From contig NZ_MBES01000086.1 in assembly GCF_001954195.1 (NCBI RefSeq), forward strand, positions 62,001 through 126,000: a DNA stretch of 64,000 nt, written 5' to 3'. The translations under genes were made by a program, and so were the position numbers. Positions 34,858-43,700 of this stretch are shown here, in pieces (the first letter of the stretch is position 1; every line of letters starts with the position of its first letter). Source of the stretch: Mycobacterium sp. IS-1264 (GTDB lineage: Bacteria > Actinomycetota > Actinomycetes > Mycobacteriales > Mycobacteriaceae). Below the pieces are notes generated by a model, which was given only the letters and a program-made list of their open reading frames with translations, did no database searches and was not told the DNA's origin.

Positions 34858-37278
34858 CGCCCGCGCCCGATCGACCGGGTTGGGCGAGCGCAGCCGGTAC
34901 AGGATGAACCCGATCCCGAGCATGCCGAAGCCGGTGAGCATGATCATGTCGAACGCCCACCAACCCGAATAGTGTGTCCACATCTGCGCGTTGGCGGCCA
35001 GCGCGTCGATCCGGCGCAGATCGGCGGTGGACGCCGAGGCGGCGAAGCCCCATTGGGCCGGGACAAACCATGAGATCTGCTGGAATCCCCACCTGCTCAC
35101 CAGCTGCACCAGGCTGCCGTTGAACAGTACGGATGCCAGGAGCAGCGGTAGTAGCAGCGGCACGACCTCCCGCAGCGAATTGGCCAGCGCCGACAGCGCG
35201 AGCGCGACGATGGCGGACACGATCGCGGTCACGGCCACGCTCACGTAGAGCTCGATCGTGGCATTCTGCAGCGCGGCGGCGCCGTGCACGGGCGCGCCTT
35301 TGCCGACTACGACGATCGAGAACGTGATGGCCGTGAGGATGGCCGCGGCCACGCTGACGAAGATGAGCTTGCCGGCGACGTAGGCCGGCGTGGACAGCCC
35401 GACAGCCTGCTCGCGCCGAAAGACGCGGCGCTCGCCGACCACCTCGCGGATGCCTAACGCGGCGCCGATGAGGACCGCGGAGACGTTGAGCGCCGCCAGG
35501 ATCTCGACGGCCTCATGCGGGTGGGGGCTGGCCGGATTCGGCTTGCTCAGGCCGGAATTGCCGGGAATCAGCAGTGTCAGCGCCGCCAGCACGAAGGGCA
35601 GTAAGACCAGGAAGACGGAGTAGACGCGGCTCGCGAGTAGGAGGCGAAGCTGGCGGCCGATCACCAACCGGATTTGCCGGCTCGCGCTGAGTTCGGCGGG
35701 CGGTGGCCATGGCGCGGCCGCCGCCGGCGGAGGGGCCGCCGGCTGTTGGGCACGGGCCGCGGCGGGATCGGCGCTTACCTGCCCGAGGATCGTCGACCAG
35801 TCGGTGCTGCCCGTCAAAGACTGGATCTGCAGCGGTGTGCCGGCGAAGGCCATGCTGCCGGTGGCCGTGAGCACCACGACCTGGTCGCACATGTTGAGCC
35901 CCGCCGGCGAGGTCGGCGAATTCATTGCCACCACCACGACACAACCGATGTCGGCCTGGCGGCGCAGCACCGCCATCACGTGACTTTCCTGACCCGCGTC
36001 CAGCCCGGCGCCCGGCTCGTCGACGACGAGGAGCGTCGGCCTGGTGGTGAGCTCCACCGCCAGCGCGGTGCACCGGCGCGCTTCGGGCGGCAGCTTGCTG
36101 ATCCGGGTCGAGCGGTACGGCGTTAGCTCGAGTTCTTCGAGAATCTGATCCACCACGCGGCGGCGGTGTTCGGGCAAGGTGTCCGGCGGCAGCCGTAGTT
36201 TGGCCGCGTAGTGGACCGCTCGTTCGACGGTGAGCTGCCGATGAAGGCGGTCGTCGCGCGCGACTATTCCGATGCGGGTGCGCATCGACACGGGCTCGGC
36301 GTGCACGTCGTGGTCGTCTACGGTGATTCGGCCGGAGCTGAGTTTCCTTGTGCCCGCGAGCATTCCGAGCAGCGCGGAGTTGCGTGCGGCCGACGGCCCG
36401 ATCACCGCGGTCAATGTGCCCGGTCGCGCGGTGAAAGAGACGTCCGTGAGCAACGCGCGCCCGTCGACGACCAGGCCCAAATGGTGTGCGGCCACGCCGA
36501 CTGTGCGCGCGCCAGCCTGCATCGGCAGCCGAAACGTGGGGTCCGCCTGCTCGGTGCGAAAGGACGGAGCCGCGGCGCGCAGCTTTCGAGTTCTCATCCG
36601 CTCGATCAGGCCGGGGGCCCGTAGTTGTTCTGTCGCGCCGGCGGCAGCGGGTTCGGGCGGTGGCGGATGCTCGGCCGGCACCGGTGGCGGTGGCGCGGCC
36701 GGCGGAACTGGGTACGACGCCGCGGGCGGGTGCGCGGGCGCCGCGGCCGGCCCGACGGGCGGCACCGGCGGCGTGAACGGCCGAACCGGCGGCGGCGCCG
36801 GCTGAGACGGTCGCTCAACCTCGTGCGATTGGGTGGGTATCCGCATGGGTCCGGTGTCGCGCTGTGTCGGGGCGGGCGGCGGGTGGGCCGGGCCTTGATG
36901 CGGACCGGGCGGCCCGACCGGCGGTGCAATCTGCGGCGCGACCGGCGGTGTGATCTCAAAGACCAGCCGGGGACCGTGCTGCGGGTCACCGAGCGTGATC
37001 GCCTGCCCGTCGTGGATGTCGACCGCCGGCACCCGGAACCCGTTGCTGAAGATGCCGCTGCGGCTCTTGTCGATGGCCACCCAGTGCGTGCCGAGGAACC
37101 GCAGCAGAACCTCCGGGCGAGGCGCCTGGGGCGGCAGCCCCCCGAGTTGCTCCAGCGGAATGTCAGCCCCGGCGCCGTAGCCCACGACCACGTCGCGGCC
37201 CGGCGGGAAGGCATAGCGCATCGATCCGACCCATACGGTGAGCGGGGAGGCTGGCACGGCGGAAGCCTCGGGCCGCAT
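34852..37278 (-). CDS. FHA-domain ABC transporter, fused ATPase and ABC-2 permease (Rv1747-like)
   Basis: This encodes 808 aa. An N-terminal FHA-like domain (residues about 10-100) is followed by a Pro-rich linker of about 120 residues. The ATPase domain at about 255-480 lacks a textbook Walker A (VIGPSAARNSALLG); an ABC signature-like region is ISKLPPEARR, and Walker B is LLVVDEPGAGLD. Six membrane segments form an ABC-2 permease (about 545-800). It resembles Rv1747 of M. tuberculosis, which has two FHA domains; only one is visible here, and it lacks the Arg, Ser and His normally needed to bind phosphothreonine. Confidence 0.85.
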   Translation of the reverse strand: MRPEASAVPASPLTVWVGSMRYAFPPGRDVVVGYGAGADIPLEQLGGLPPQAPRPEVLLRFLGTHWVAIDKSRSGIFSNGFRVPAVDIHDGQAITLGDPQHGPRLVFEITPPVAPQIAPPVGPPGPHQGPAHPPPAPTQRDTGPMRIPTQSHEVERPSQPAPPPVRPFTPPVPPVGPAAAPAHPPAASYPVPPAAPPPPVPAEHPPPPEPAAAGATEQLRAPGLIERMRTRKLRAAAPSFRTEQADPTFRLPMQAGARTVGVAAHHLGLVVDGRALLTDVSFTARPGTLTAVIGPSAARNSALLGMLAGTRKLSSGRITVDDHDVHAEPVSMRTRIGIVARDDRLHRQLTVERAVHYAAKLRLPPDTLPEHRRRVVDQILEELELTPYRSTRISKLPPEARRCTALAVELTTRPTLLVVDEPGAGLDAGQESHVMAVLRRQADIGCVVVVAMNSPTSPAGLNMCDQVVVLTATGSMAFAGTPLQIQSLTGSTDWSTILGQVSADPAAARAQQPAAPPPAAAAPWPPPAELSASRQIRLVIGRQLRLLLASRVYSVFLVLLPFVLAALTLLIPGNSGLSKPNPASPHPHEAVEILAALNVSAVLIGAALGIREVVGERRVFRREQAVGLSTPAYVAGKLIFVSVAAAILTAITFSIVVVGKGAPVHGAAALQNATIELYVSVAVTAIVSAIVALALSALANSLREVVPLLLPLLLASVLFNGSLVQLVSRWGFQQISWFVPAQWGFAASASTADLRRIDALAANAQMWTHYSGWWAFDMIMLTGFGMLGIGFILYRLRSPNPVDRARAS

Positions 37279-37396
37279 CGAACGCCACCTTTCGTCGCCG
37301 GTCAGACCGGATTGATCCCGTCTTCAGACCAATCGGGGATTGATCAAGTGTCTACCCGCCGCCGCTCGGCGATCCACCGGGCGTCGATCAAGCCGA

Positions 37397-37894
37397 TCAC
37401 AGGGTGTGCCGACGCGGCGCGGCCGCCGCATTGTCGAGTAGTCGGCGCAACACGTCGACCGCTTCGGACAGCACCCGGCGATCGGACGGCTCGAGCAGGG
37501 CCAGTTGCGGTTCGATCGCGGCCGCGCGGTCGGCCCGCACGGCGTTGAGCGTGCGCATTCCCTCATTCGTGATGCGAATGCGGACCGCCCGGGCATCCCC
37601 GGGATCGACGGTTCGAGTGACCAGGCCGGCGTCCTCGAGCCGGCGCACCTGCGTGGTCATCGTGGGCTGCGAGCAGTGGTCGACGGCGGCCAGATCACCG
37701 ATGCGGGCTTCTCCGTGGACTTCGATGGTGGCCAGCAGCCTGGCCTGCGCGGCGGGCAGCGGCATCTGGATGCGCTGGGTGGCCAGCCGATTGAGGCGCG
37801 CGACGACGGCGAGCAGGTCTGCTCCCAGGCCAGACTGGGGATCGGTGTTTGCGGCGTCAACGACATCGGTGTGGTTGGCGGCGGATGCATTCAT
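37397..37894 (-). CDS. MarR family transcriptional regulator (Rv2327-like)
   Basis: This is a winged-helix regulator of 165 aa from the ATG at 37894. The helix-turn-helix is in RIGDLAAVDHCSQPTMTTQVRRLEDAGLV, the wing is TRTVDPGDARAVRIRIT, and the flanking helices form the dimer interface. It is divergent from the ECF transporter gene at 38001 and could control it. Only about 100 bp separate the two starts. The same divergent pair (Rv2327/Rv2326c) exists in M. tuberculosis, as I recall. Confidence 0.87.
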   Translation of the reverse strand: MNASAANHTDVVDAANTDPQSGLGADLLAVVARLNRLATQRIQMPLPAAQARLLATIEVHGEARIGDLAAVDHCSQPTMTTQVRRLEDAGLVTRTVDPGDARAVRIRITNEGMRTLNAVRADRAAAIEPQLALLEPSDRRVLSEAVDVLRRLLDNAAAAPRRHTL

Positions 37895-38000
37895 ACCTAC
37901 ATCGTTGCATAGCTTTGCTAAGCGAGCCGAACCGTGGACACCCCGAGATCCGTCTGTGTGCTGCGACGACTTGGCGCCGCGGCCTGGCAGAATCGTTGGG

Positions 38001-40046
38001 GTGACCGTTCCGAGATCTCCCCGGGTGGGCCGTCGGGGTGGGTCGCTGCGTCCGGTCGAATTGGCGCAAGCCTCGGTCATGGGCGCGCTGTGTGCGGTCA
38101 TCGCAATCATTTCCGTCGTCATCCCGTTTGCGGCGGGATTGGCCTTGCTGGGCACCGTGCCCACCGGGCTGCTCGCCTACCGCTATCGGCTGCGGGTGTT
38201 GCTCGCGGCGACGGTTGCCGCCGGGATGATCGCCTTCCTGATCGCCGGGTTGGGCGGTTTGATGACGGTCATCCACTGTGCCTACATCGGCGGCCTGACC
38301 GGAGTCGTCAAGCGCAGGGGCCGGGGCACGCTGACGGTCGTCGTCTCCTCGCTGATCGCGGGGGTCGCCTTCGGCGTGATGTCCGTCGGCGCGCTGACCG
38401 TGATGACCCGCCTGCGGCACCTGATTTTCGACGTGATGACCTCGAACGTGCACGGGGTCGCGTCGTTCCTGGGCCGGGTGCATCTGCAGCGGCCCGCCGA
38501 TGCGCTGATGCGGTATTTCACTTGGGCACTGGGCTACTGGCAGTGGTGGATGGTGGCCTACTACGGCCTGGGAATCATGGTCGTGTCGTTGATCGGCTGG
38601 TGGGCGCTGTCCCGTCTGCTGGAGCGGATGCGCGGCCTGCCTGATGTGCACAAATTGGAGGCGTGGGGTCACGGCGACACTGTCCCGGTCGGGCCGGTCC
38701 CCGTGCGGCTGGACCGCGTGCGCTTCCGTTACCCCGGCGCCGGCCAAGACGCGCTGCGCGAGATCAGCCTGGACCTGAAGGTCGGGGAACACGTGGCCAT
38801 CACCGGGGCCAACGGCTCCGGGAAGACCACGTTGATGCTGATCCTGGCCGGCCGCCAACCGACGTCGGGCAGCGTGGAGCGACCCGGCGCGGTGGGTCTG
38901 GGTGAGCTGGGCGGTACGGCCCTCGTTCTGCAGCACCCCGAAAGCCAGGTCCTGGGCACGCGGGTGGCCGACGACGTGGTGTGGGGCTTGCCGCCGGGCA
39001 CCGAAATCGACGTGAACCGGTTGCTCAGCGAGGTCGGCCTCGAGGCACTCGCCGAGCGCGACACCGGAAGCCTGTCAGGCGGCGAACTGCAGCGCCTCGC
39101 GCTCGCCGCGGCGCTGGCCCGGGAGCCGGCACTGCTCATCGCCGACGAAGTCACCACGATGGTGGACCAGCAGGGCCGCGACGCGTTGCTGGGTGTGCTC
39201 TCCGGGCTCACCACGCGGCACCGGACCGCGCTGGTGCACATCACGCATTACAACAACGAGGCCGATTCCGCGGACCGCAGGATCGATCTCAGCGATTCGC
39301 CGGACAACACCGGCATGGTTGAGACCTCGGCCGCCCCCACACCGGCAATCCCGGTGGATTACCGCCAGCCGCACGCGCCGGTCATCGAACTCATTGGCGT
39401 CGGCCACGAATACGGGAGCGGCACGCCTTGGGCCAAGACCGCGCTGCGCGACATCAACTTTGTGGTGGAGCAAGGCGATGGCGTGCTGATCCACGGCGGC
39501 AACGGCTCCGGTAAGTCGACGCTGGCGTGGATCATGGCCGGCCTGACCATTCCCACATCCGGCGCCTGCCTCATCGACGGCCGGCCCACCCATGAGCAGG
39601 TCGGCGCGGTGGCGTTGTCGTTCCAAGCGGCCAGGCTACAGTTGATGCGCAGCCGCGTAGACCTCGAAGTGGCTTCGGCAGCGGGCTTTTCGCACCTCGA
39701 CCAAGATCGGGTCGCAACCGCTTTGGGCGTGGTCGGACTGGATCCCACACTGGCCAAGCGGGGCATCGACCAGCTCAGTGGTGGCCAGATGCGCCGCGTC
39801 GTGCTGGCCGGACTGTTGGCCTGCTCGCCACGCGCCTTGATCCTCGACGAGCCGCTGGCGGGTTTGGACGCCGCCAGCCAGCGTGGCCTGCTGCGCCTGC
39901 TGGAAGACCTGCGTCACGAGCGCGGCCTGACCGTGGTGGTGATTTCCCACGACTTCGCCGGGCTGGAGGAGCTGTGCCCGCGCACCCTGCATCTGCGCGA
40001 GGGCACCGTCGAACCGATGCCGACCGCGGCGGGAGGCATCGCGTGA
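38001..40046 (+). CDS. ECF-type transporter: membrane S-like domain fused to two ABC ATPases (Rv2326c-like)
   Basis: This encodes 681 aa from the GTG at 38001. The N-terminal about 200 residues hold five to six hydrophobic segments (ASVMGALCAVIAIISVVIPFA and later ones) resembling an S component. ATPase 1 follows, with Walker A TGANGSGKTT, signature LSGGELQRL and Walker B LLIADEV. ATPase 2 has Walker A GGNGSGKST, signature LSGGQMRRV and Walker B LILDEP. The T component follows directly (GTGA overlap). Energy-coupling factor transporters import vitamins or metals; the substrate here cannot be read. Confidence 0.88.
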   Translation: MTVPRSPRVGRRGGSLRPVELAQASVMGALCAVIAIISVVIPFAAGLALLGTVPTGLLAYRYRLRVLLAATVAAGMIAFLIAGLGGLMTVIHCAYIGGLTGVVKRRGRGTLTVVVSSLIAGVAFGVMSVGALTVMTRLRHLIFDVMTSNVHGVASFLGRVHLQRPADALMRYFTWALGYWQWWMVAYYGLGIMVVSLIGWWALSRLLERMRGLPDVHKLEAWGHGDTVPVGPVPVRLDRVRFRYPGAGQDALREISLDLKVGEHVAITGANGSGKTTLMLILAGRQPTSGSVERPGAVGLGELGGTALVLQHPESQVLGTRVADDVVWGLPPGTEIDVNRLLSEVGLEALAERDTGSLSGGELQRLALAAALAREPALLIADEVTTMVDQQGRDALLGVLSGLTTRHRTALVHITHYNNEADSADRRIDLSDSPDNTGMVETSAAPTPAIPVDYRQPHAPVIELIGVGHEYGSGTPWAKTALRDINFVVEQGDGVLIHGGNGSGKSTLAWIMAGLTIPTSGACLIDGRPTHEQVGAVALSFQAARLQLMRSRVDLEVASAAGFSHLDQDRVATALGVVGLDPTLAKRGIDQLSGGQMRRVVLAGLLACSPRALILDEPLAGLDAASQRGLLRLLEDLRHERGLTVVVISHDFAGLEELCPRTLHLREGTVEPMPTAAGGIA

Positions 40047-40900
40047 CGACGACTTCGACGACGGCAACGGCGGACGGCGCAACGCGTCGCCCCACTCGCC
40101 CGGTGGTGCTGCTGATCCCGGTGCCCGGACATTCGGCCATCCACGGCTTGTGGGCAGGGACCAAACTGCTTGTCGTTTTCGGTCTTTCGGTGCTGCTGAC
40201 GTTCTACCCGGGCTGGGTGACGATCGGGATCGCGGCGGCCCTGGTGGTTGCGGCGCTTCGGATCGCACACATCCCACGCGGCGTGCTGCCGTCGATACCA
40301 CGGTGGCTGTGGATCGCTCTCGCATTGGGCTTCGTCACGGCCGCCCTCTCCGGCGGTCGCCCCAAGATCTTGATCGCCGGGGTCGAGATCGCACTCGGCG
40401 GGGCGCTGAACTTCCTGCGGATCACCGCGCTGTCGATCGTGTTGCTCGGGCTGGGAGCACTGGTGTCCTGGACCACCAATGTCGCCGAAATCGGGCCGGC
40501 GTTGGCGACATTGGGCCGACCGCTGAAGATATTCCGAATCCCGGTCGACGAATGGGCGGTGGCATTGGCGCTCGCGCTGCGCGCGTTCCCGATGCTGATC
40601 GACGAATTCCAGATCCTCTACGCCGCCCGCCGGCTACGTCCGAAACGAATACCGAAGAGCCGCAAGGCTCGTCGCCGACGCCATGCCCTGGAGCTGATCG
40701 ACCTGATGGCCGCCGCCATCACCGTGACCCTGCGGCGCGGTGACGAGATGGGCGACGCGATCACCGCGCGCGGCGGCACCGGTCAGCTCTCCGCCCGTCC
40801 GGTCCGGCCGAAGCTGGCCGACTGGGTGACGATCGCGATCACCATCGCGGCCAGCGGGGCGGCGGTGGCGCTCGAGACGATGATGCATTCGCCGTACTGA
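40043..40900 (+). CDS. ECF transporter transmembrane (T) component, CbiQ-like (Rv2325c-like)
   Basis: This encodes 285 aa from the GTG at 40043. Hydrophobic segments include LWAGTKLLVVFGLSVLLTF and TIGIAAALVVAALRI. The coupling helices carry the Ala-Arg-Gly signatures expected for EcfT: RAFPMLIDEFQILYAARRLR and RRGDEMGDAITARGGTG. It couples the two fused ATPases to the S-like domain of the preceding protein. Its stop is 2 nt from the start of the SRPBCC gene. Confidence 0.88.
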   Translation: MTTTSTTATADGATRRPTRPVVLLIPVPGHSAIHGLWAGTKLLVVFGLSVLLTFYPGWVTIGIAAALVVAALRIAHIPRGVLPSIPRWLWIALALGFVTAALSGGRPKILIAGVEIALGGALNFLRITALSIVLLGLGALVSWTTNVAEIGPALATLGRPLKIFRIPVDEWAVALALALRAFPMLIDEFQILYAARRLRPKRIPKSRKARRRRHALELIDLMAAAITVTLRRGDEMGDAITARGGTGQLSARPVRPKLADWVTIAITIAASGAAVALETMMHSPY

Positions 40901-40902
40901 GC

Positions 40903-41358
40903 GTGAAAGTGGCTGAGGCTCAGAGCGTCCGCGCGATCGCGGCCCGCGTGCACGAAGTCTGGGATGTCCTTGCCGATTTCGGGTCGATCGCTTCGTGGGC
41001 CGACAACGTCGACCACTCCTGCATCCTGTCCTGCGGCCCCGACGGCGGGCGAATTGGCACCGCCCGGCGAGTTCAGGTCAAACGCGACACCCTCGTCGAG
41101 CGCATCACCGAGTTCGACCCGCCGCACGCACTCGCCTACGACGTCGACGGCCTGCCCCGGCGCCTGCGCAGGGTGACCAATCGCTGGACGCTGACGGCGG
41201 CGGGCGATTCGACAGTGGTGACCCTGATCAGCACGGTCGAAATCGGGTCTCGGCCACCGCAAAAGCTGGCCGAACGCGTGCTGTGCCGCTTCCTCGCACG
41301 ACAGTCCGACGTGATGCTCGCCGGGCTCGCGAACCGATTGGAGAACGCCCGTGTCTGA
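40903..41358 (+). CDS. SRPBCC (polyketide cyclase/dehydrase-like) protein
   Basis: This encodes 151 aa from the GTG at 40903 (MKVAEAQSVRAIAARVHEVWDVLADFGSIASWADNVDHS). This is the START/Bet v1-like fold, a single deep hydrophobic pocket for a lipid or aromatic ligand. There is no signal peptide. It overlaps the sulfatase start by 8 nt and follows the ECF T component by 2 nt, so it belongs to one four-gene operon. The ligand is unknown. Confidence 0.8.
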   Translation: MKVAEAQSVRAIAARVHEVWDVLADFGSIASWADNVDHSCILSCGPDGGRIGTARRVQVKRDTLVERITEFDPPHALAYDVDGLPRRLRRVTNRWTLTAAGDSTVVTLISTVEIGSRPPQKLAERVLCRFLARQSDVMLAGLANRLENARV

Positions 41359-43162
41359 TCGCCCCGACATCGTGATCGTGATGACCGACGAGGAGCGCGC
41401 CGTTCCGCCGTATGAGGATCCGGACGTCCTCGCCTGGCGCGACCGAACGCTGACGGGACGCAAGTGGTTCGAAAGTCACGGCGTCAGTTTCGCCCGGCAC
41501 TACACCGGCTCGCTGGCCTGCGTGCCCAGCCGCCCAACGATTTTCACCGGCCACTTCCCCGACCTACACGGGGTCACCCAGACCGACGGCATCGGGAAGA
41601 CGGCCGACGATTCGCGCATGCGTTGGCTGCGCCAGGGTGAAGTGCCCACACTGGGAAACTGGTTCCGCGCGGCCGGCTACGACACGCACTACGACGGCAA
41701 GTGGCACATCTCGCATGCCGACCTGATCGATTCGTCGACCGGACGTGCGCTGGCCACCAACGACGACGACGGCGTCGTCGATCCGGTGGCGGTGCAACGC
41801 TACCTGGACGCAGATCCGTTGGGGCCGTTCGGATTCTCCGGCTGGGTCGGCCCGGAACCGCACGGCGCACTGCTGGCCAATGCCGGCATTCGCCGCGATC
41901 CCCTGATCGCCGAGCGGGTGGTCGCATGGCTCACCGACCGCTACGCCCGCCGTCGTGCCGGCGACCCCACCGCGCAGCGTCCCTTCCTGCTCGTCGCCAG
42001 CTTCGTCAATCCCCATGACATCGTGCTGTTCCCGACGTGGTCGCGCAGAGGCCCGGTCAAGCCGTCACCGTTGGATCCGCCTCCGGTGCCCGCGGCGCCG
42101 ACCGCGGACGAGGACCTGTCGACCAAGCCCGCCGCCCAGATCGCCTTCCGCGAGGCCTATTACTCCGGCTACGGCCCGGCGCCCGCGATCAACTGGACCT
42201 ACGACCGCAACGCGCAGCGCTACCGCGACCTGTACTACCGCCTGCACGCGGAGGTGGACGCGCCGATCGACCGCGTCAGGCGGGCCGTCACCGAAGGTGG
42301 TTCGGACAACGCGGTTTTGGTGCGGACAGCCGATCACGGCGATCTGCTCGGCGCCCACGGTGGGCTGCACCAGAAATGGTTCAACCTCTACGACGAGGCG
42401 ACGCGCGTTCCGTTCGTCATCGCCCGGATCGGCGCGGGCTCGACGTCACCTCGAGTGATCACGGCGCCGACGTCGCACGTCGACCTGGTGCCGACGCTGC
42501 TCGCAGCCGCCGGTGTGGATGTCGCGGCGGTGGCCGCGACCCTGGCCGAGACGTTCTCGGAAGTGCACGAGTTGCCGGGCCGCAACCTCATGCCGATCGT
42601 CGACGGCGCACCCGCCGACGACGGCCGAGCCGTCTACCTGATGACCCGCGACAACATGCTCGAGGGCGACAGCGGCGCATCGGGCCTGGCGCGCCGCCTG
42701 AAGCGCACCGTCAATCCGCCTGCGCCGCTGCGCATCCGAATCCCCGCGCACACCGCCTCCAATTTCGAGGGACTGGTCCTCCACGTGGACGACGCGACGG
42801 CGCCCGGGGGCGGCGGTCATCTGTGGAAGCTGGTGCGCACCTTCGACGACCCTGGTACCTGGACCGAACCCGGTGTGCGTCACCTTGCGGCCAATGGGCT
42901 TGGGGGAGAGGCGTATCGGACGTCCCCGCTCGATGACCAGTGGGAGCTCTACGACCTGACCGCCGACCCGGTCGAAGCCGTCAACCGGTGGACGGACCCG
43001 GGCCTGCACGAGTTGCGTCAGCACCTGCGGGCGCAGCTGAAACACGTCCGCGCCAGTTCCGTCCCCGAACGAAATCAGCCGTGGCCCTATGCCTCTCGTC
43101 GACCGCCGAGCCCGGCTCCGTCCAGGCTGAGACGACTCGTCAGGTCCGCATTCGGTCGATGA
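41351..43162 (+). CDS. Sulfatase (type I, formylglycine-dependent)
   Basis: This encodes 603 aa from the GTG at 41351. The formylglycine motif CVPSRPTIFTG (C-x-P-S-R) is present, so a cysteine matured by FGE is expected. Metal residues are in DIVIVMTDEERAV at the N-terminus and DHGDLLGAHGG later. There is no signal peptide, so it is cytoplasmic unless exported by another route. The C-terminal quarter contains a beta-rich sub-domain and a basic tail. It overlaps the convergent AsnC gene by 23 nt. The substrate (sulfate ester or phosphonate ester) is unknown. Confidence 0.88.
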   Translation: MSDRPDIVIVMTDEERAVPPYEDPDVLAWRDRTLTGRKWFESHGVSFARHYTGSLACVPSRPTIFTGHFPDLHGVTQTDGIGKTADDSRMRWLRQGEVPTLGNWFRAAGYDTHYDGKWHISHADLIDSSTGRALATNDDDGVVDPVAVQRYLDADPLGPFGFSGWVGPEPHGALLANAGIRRDPLIAERVVAWLTDRYARRRAGDPTAQRPFLLVASFVNPHDIVLFPTWSRRGPVKPSPLDPPPVPAAPTADEDLSTKPAAQIAFREAYYSGYGPAPAINWTYDRNAQRYRDLYYRLHAEVDAPIDRVRRAVTEGGSDNAVLVRTADHGDLLGAHGGLHQKWFNLYDEATRVPFVIARIGAGSTSPRVITAPTSHVDLVPTLLAAAGVDVAAVAATLAETFSEVHELPGRNLMPIVDGAPADDGRAVYLMTRDNMLEGDSGASGLARRLKRTVNPPAPLRIRIPAHTASNFEGLVLHVDDATAPGGGGHLWKLVRTFDDPGTWTEPGVRHLAANGLGGEAYRTSPLDDQWELYDLTADPVEAVNRWTDPGLHELRQHLRAQLKHVRASSVPERNQPWPYASRRPPSPAPSRLRRLVRSAFGR

Positions 43163-43586
43163 GGTTCGACAGCACCACAATGCTTTCGCTGCGTTCGATG
43201 TCGGCGCTTGACCGGATCCGCTCGAGGGCGGTCTCGAGGTGCCGCATGTCACGGGCCAGCACGTGCAGGATCGCGTCCGACGTGCCGGTCACGGTCGCGG
43301 CGCTGACCACCTCCGGCATATCCACCCACGCCGCCCGCAGCTGATCGGGCGCGATCGTGCCATGACAGAACACTTGCACAAACGCCTCGGTGTTCCAGCC
43401 GAGCGCATTGCGGTCGATGACGGTGGTGAAACCCTTGATCACACCGTCGTCCAGCATCCGGTCGACGCGACGCTTCACCGCCGGCGCCGACAGATTCACC
43501 TTCTGCCCGATTTCGGCGAACGTGGCCCGCGCGTTCTCGGTGAGCTCGGAGAGGATGCGCTCATCGGTCTCGTTCAGACGTTCCAT
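43140..43586 (-). CDS. AsnC/Lrp family transcriptional regulator (Rv2324-like)
   Basis: This encodes 148 aa from the ATG at 43586 (MERLNETDERILSELTENA). The N-terminal HTH is TFAEIGQKVNLSAPAVKRRVDRMLDDGVI; the C-terminal RAM/ligand domain includes VFCHGTIAPDQLRAAWVDMPEVVSAATVTG. It is divergent from the arginine/ornithine operon at 43701 and is the likely amino-acid-responsive regulator of it. Three CAACAAATC-type half sites lie in the intervening gap. An upstream start (43631) would run through those sites and is not chosen. Confidence 0.9.
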   Translation of the reverse strand: MERLNETDERILSELTENARATFAEIGQKVNLSAPAVKRRVDRMLDDGVIKGFTTVIDRNALGWNTEAFVQVFCHGTIAPDQLRAAWVDMPEVVSAATVTGTSDAILHVLARDMRHLETALERIRSSADIERSESIVVLSNLIDRMRT

Positions 43587-43600
43587 GCCACTCCTCAGCG

Positions 43601-43639
43601 CAACAAATCGTCGCAGAAGCAAATCTAGCACAACAAATC
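43601..43639. promoter_or_regulatory. Candidate AsnC/Lrp operator array
   Basis: Three direct half sites are seen: CAACAAATC at 43601-43609, AAGCAAATC at 43617-43625 and CAACAAATC at 43631-43639. They are about 15 bp apart, in an AT-rich gap between the regulator and ddaH. Regular spacing is typical for octameric Lrp-family proteins. Binding is inferred. Confidence 0.5.
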
Positions 43640-43700
43640 ATCTATAGACACGCAAGAATCGTCGTTTGCTTGTCACACGAGCGGCAAATACCGTTGATTT

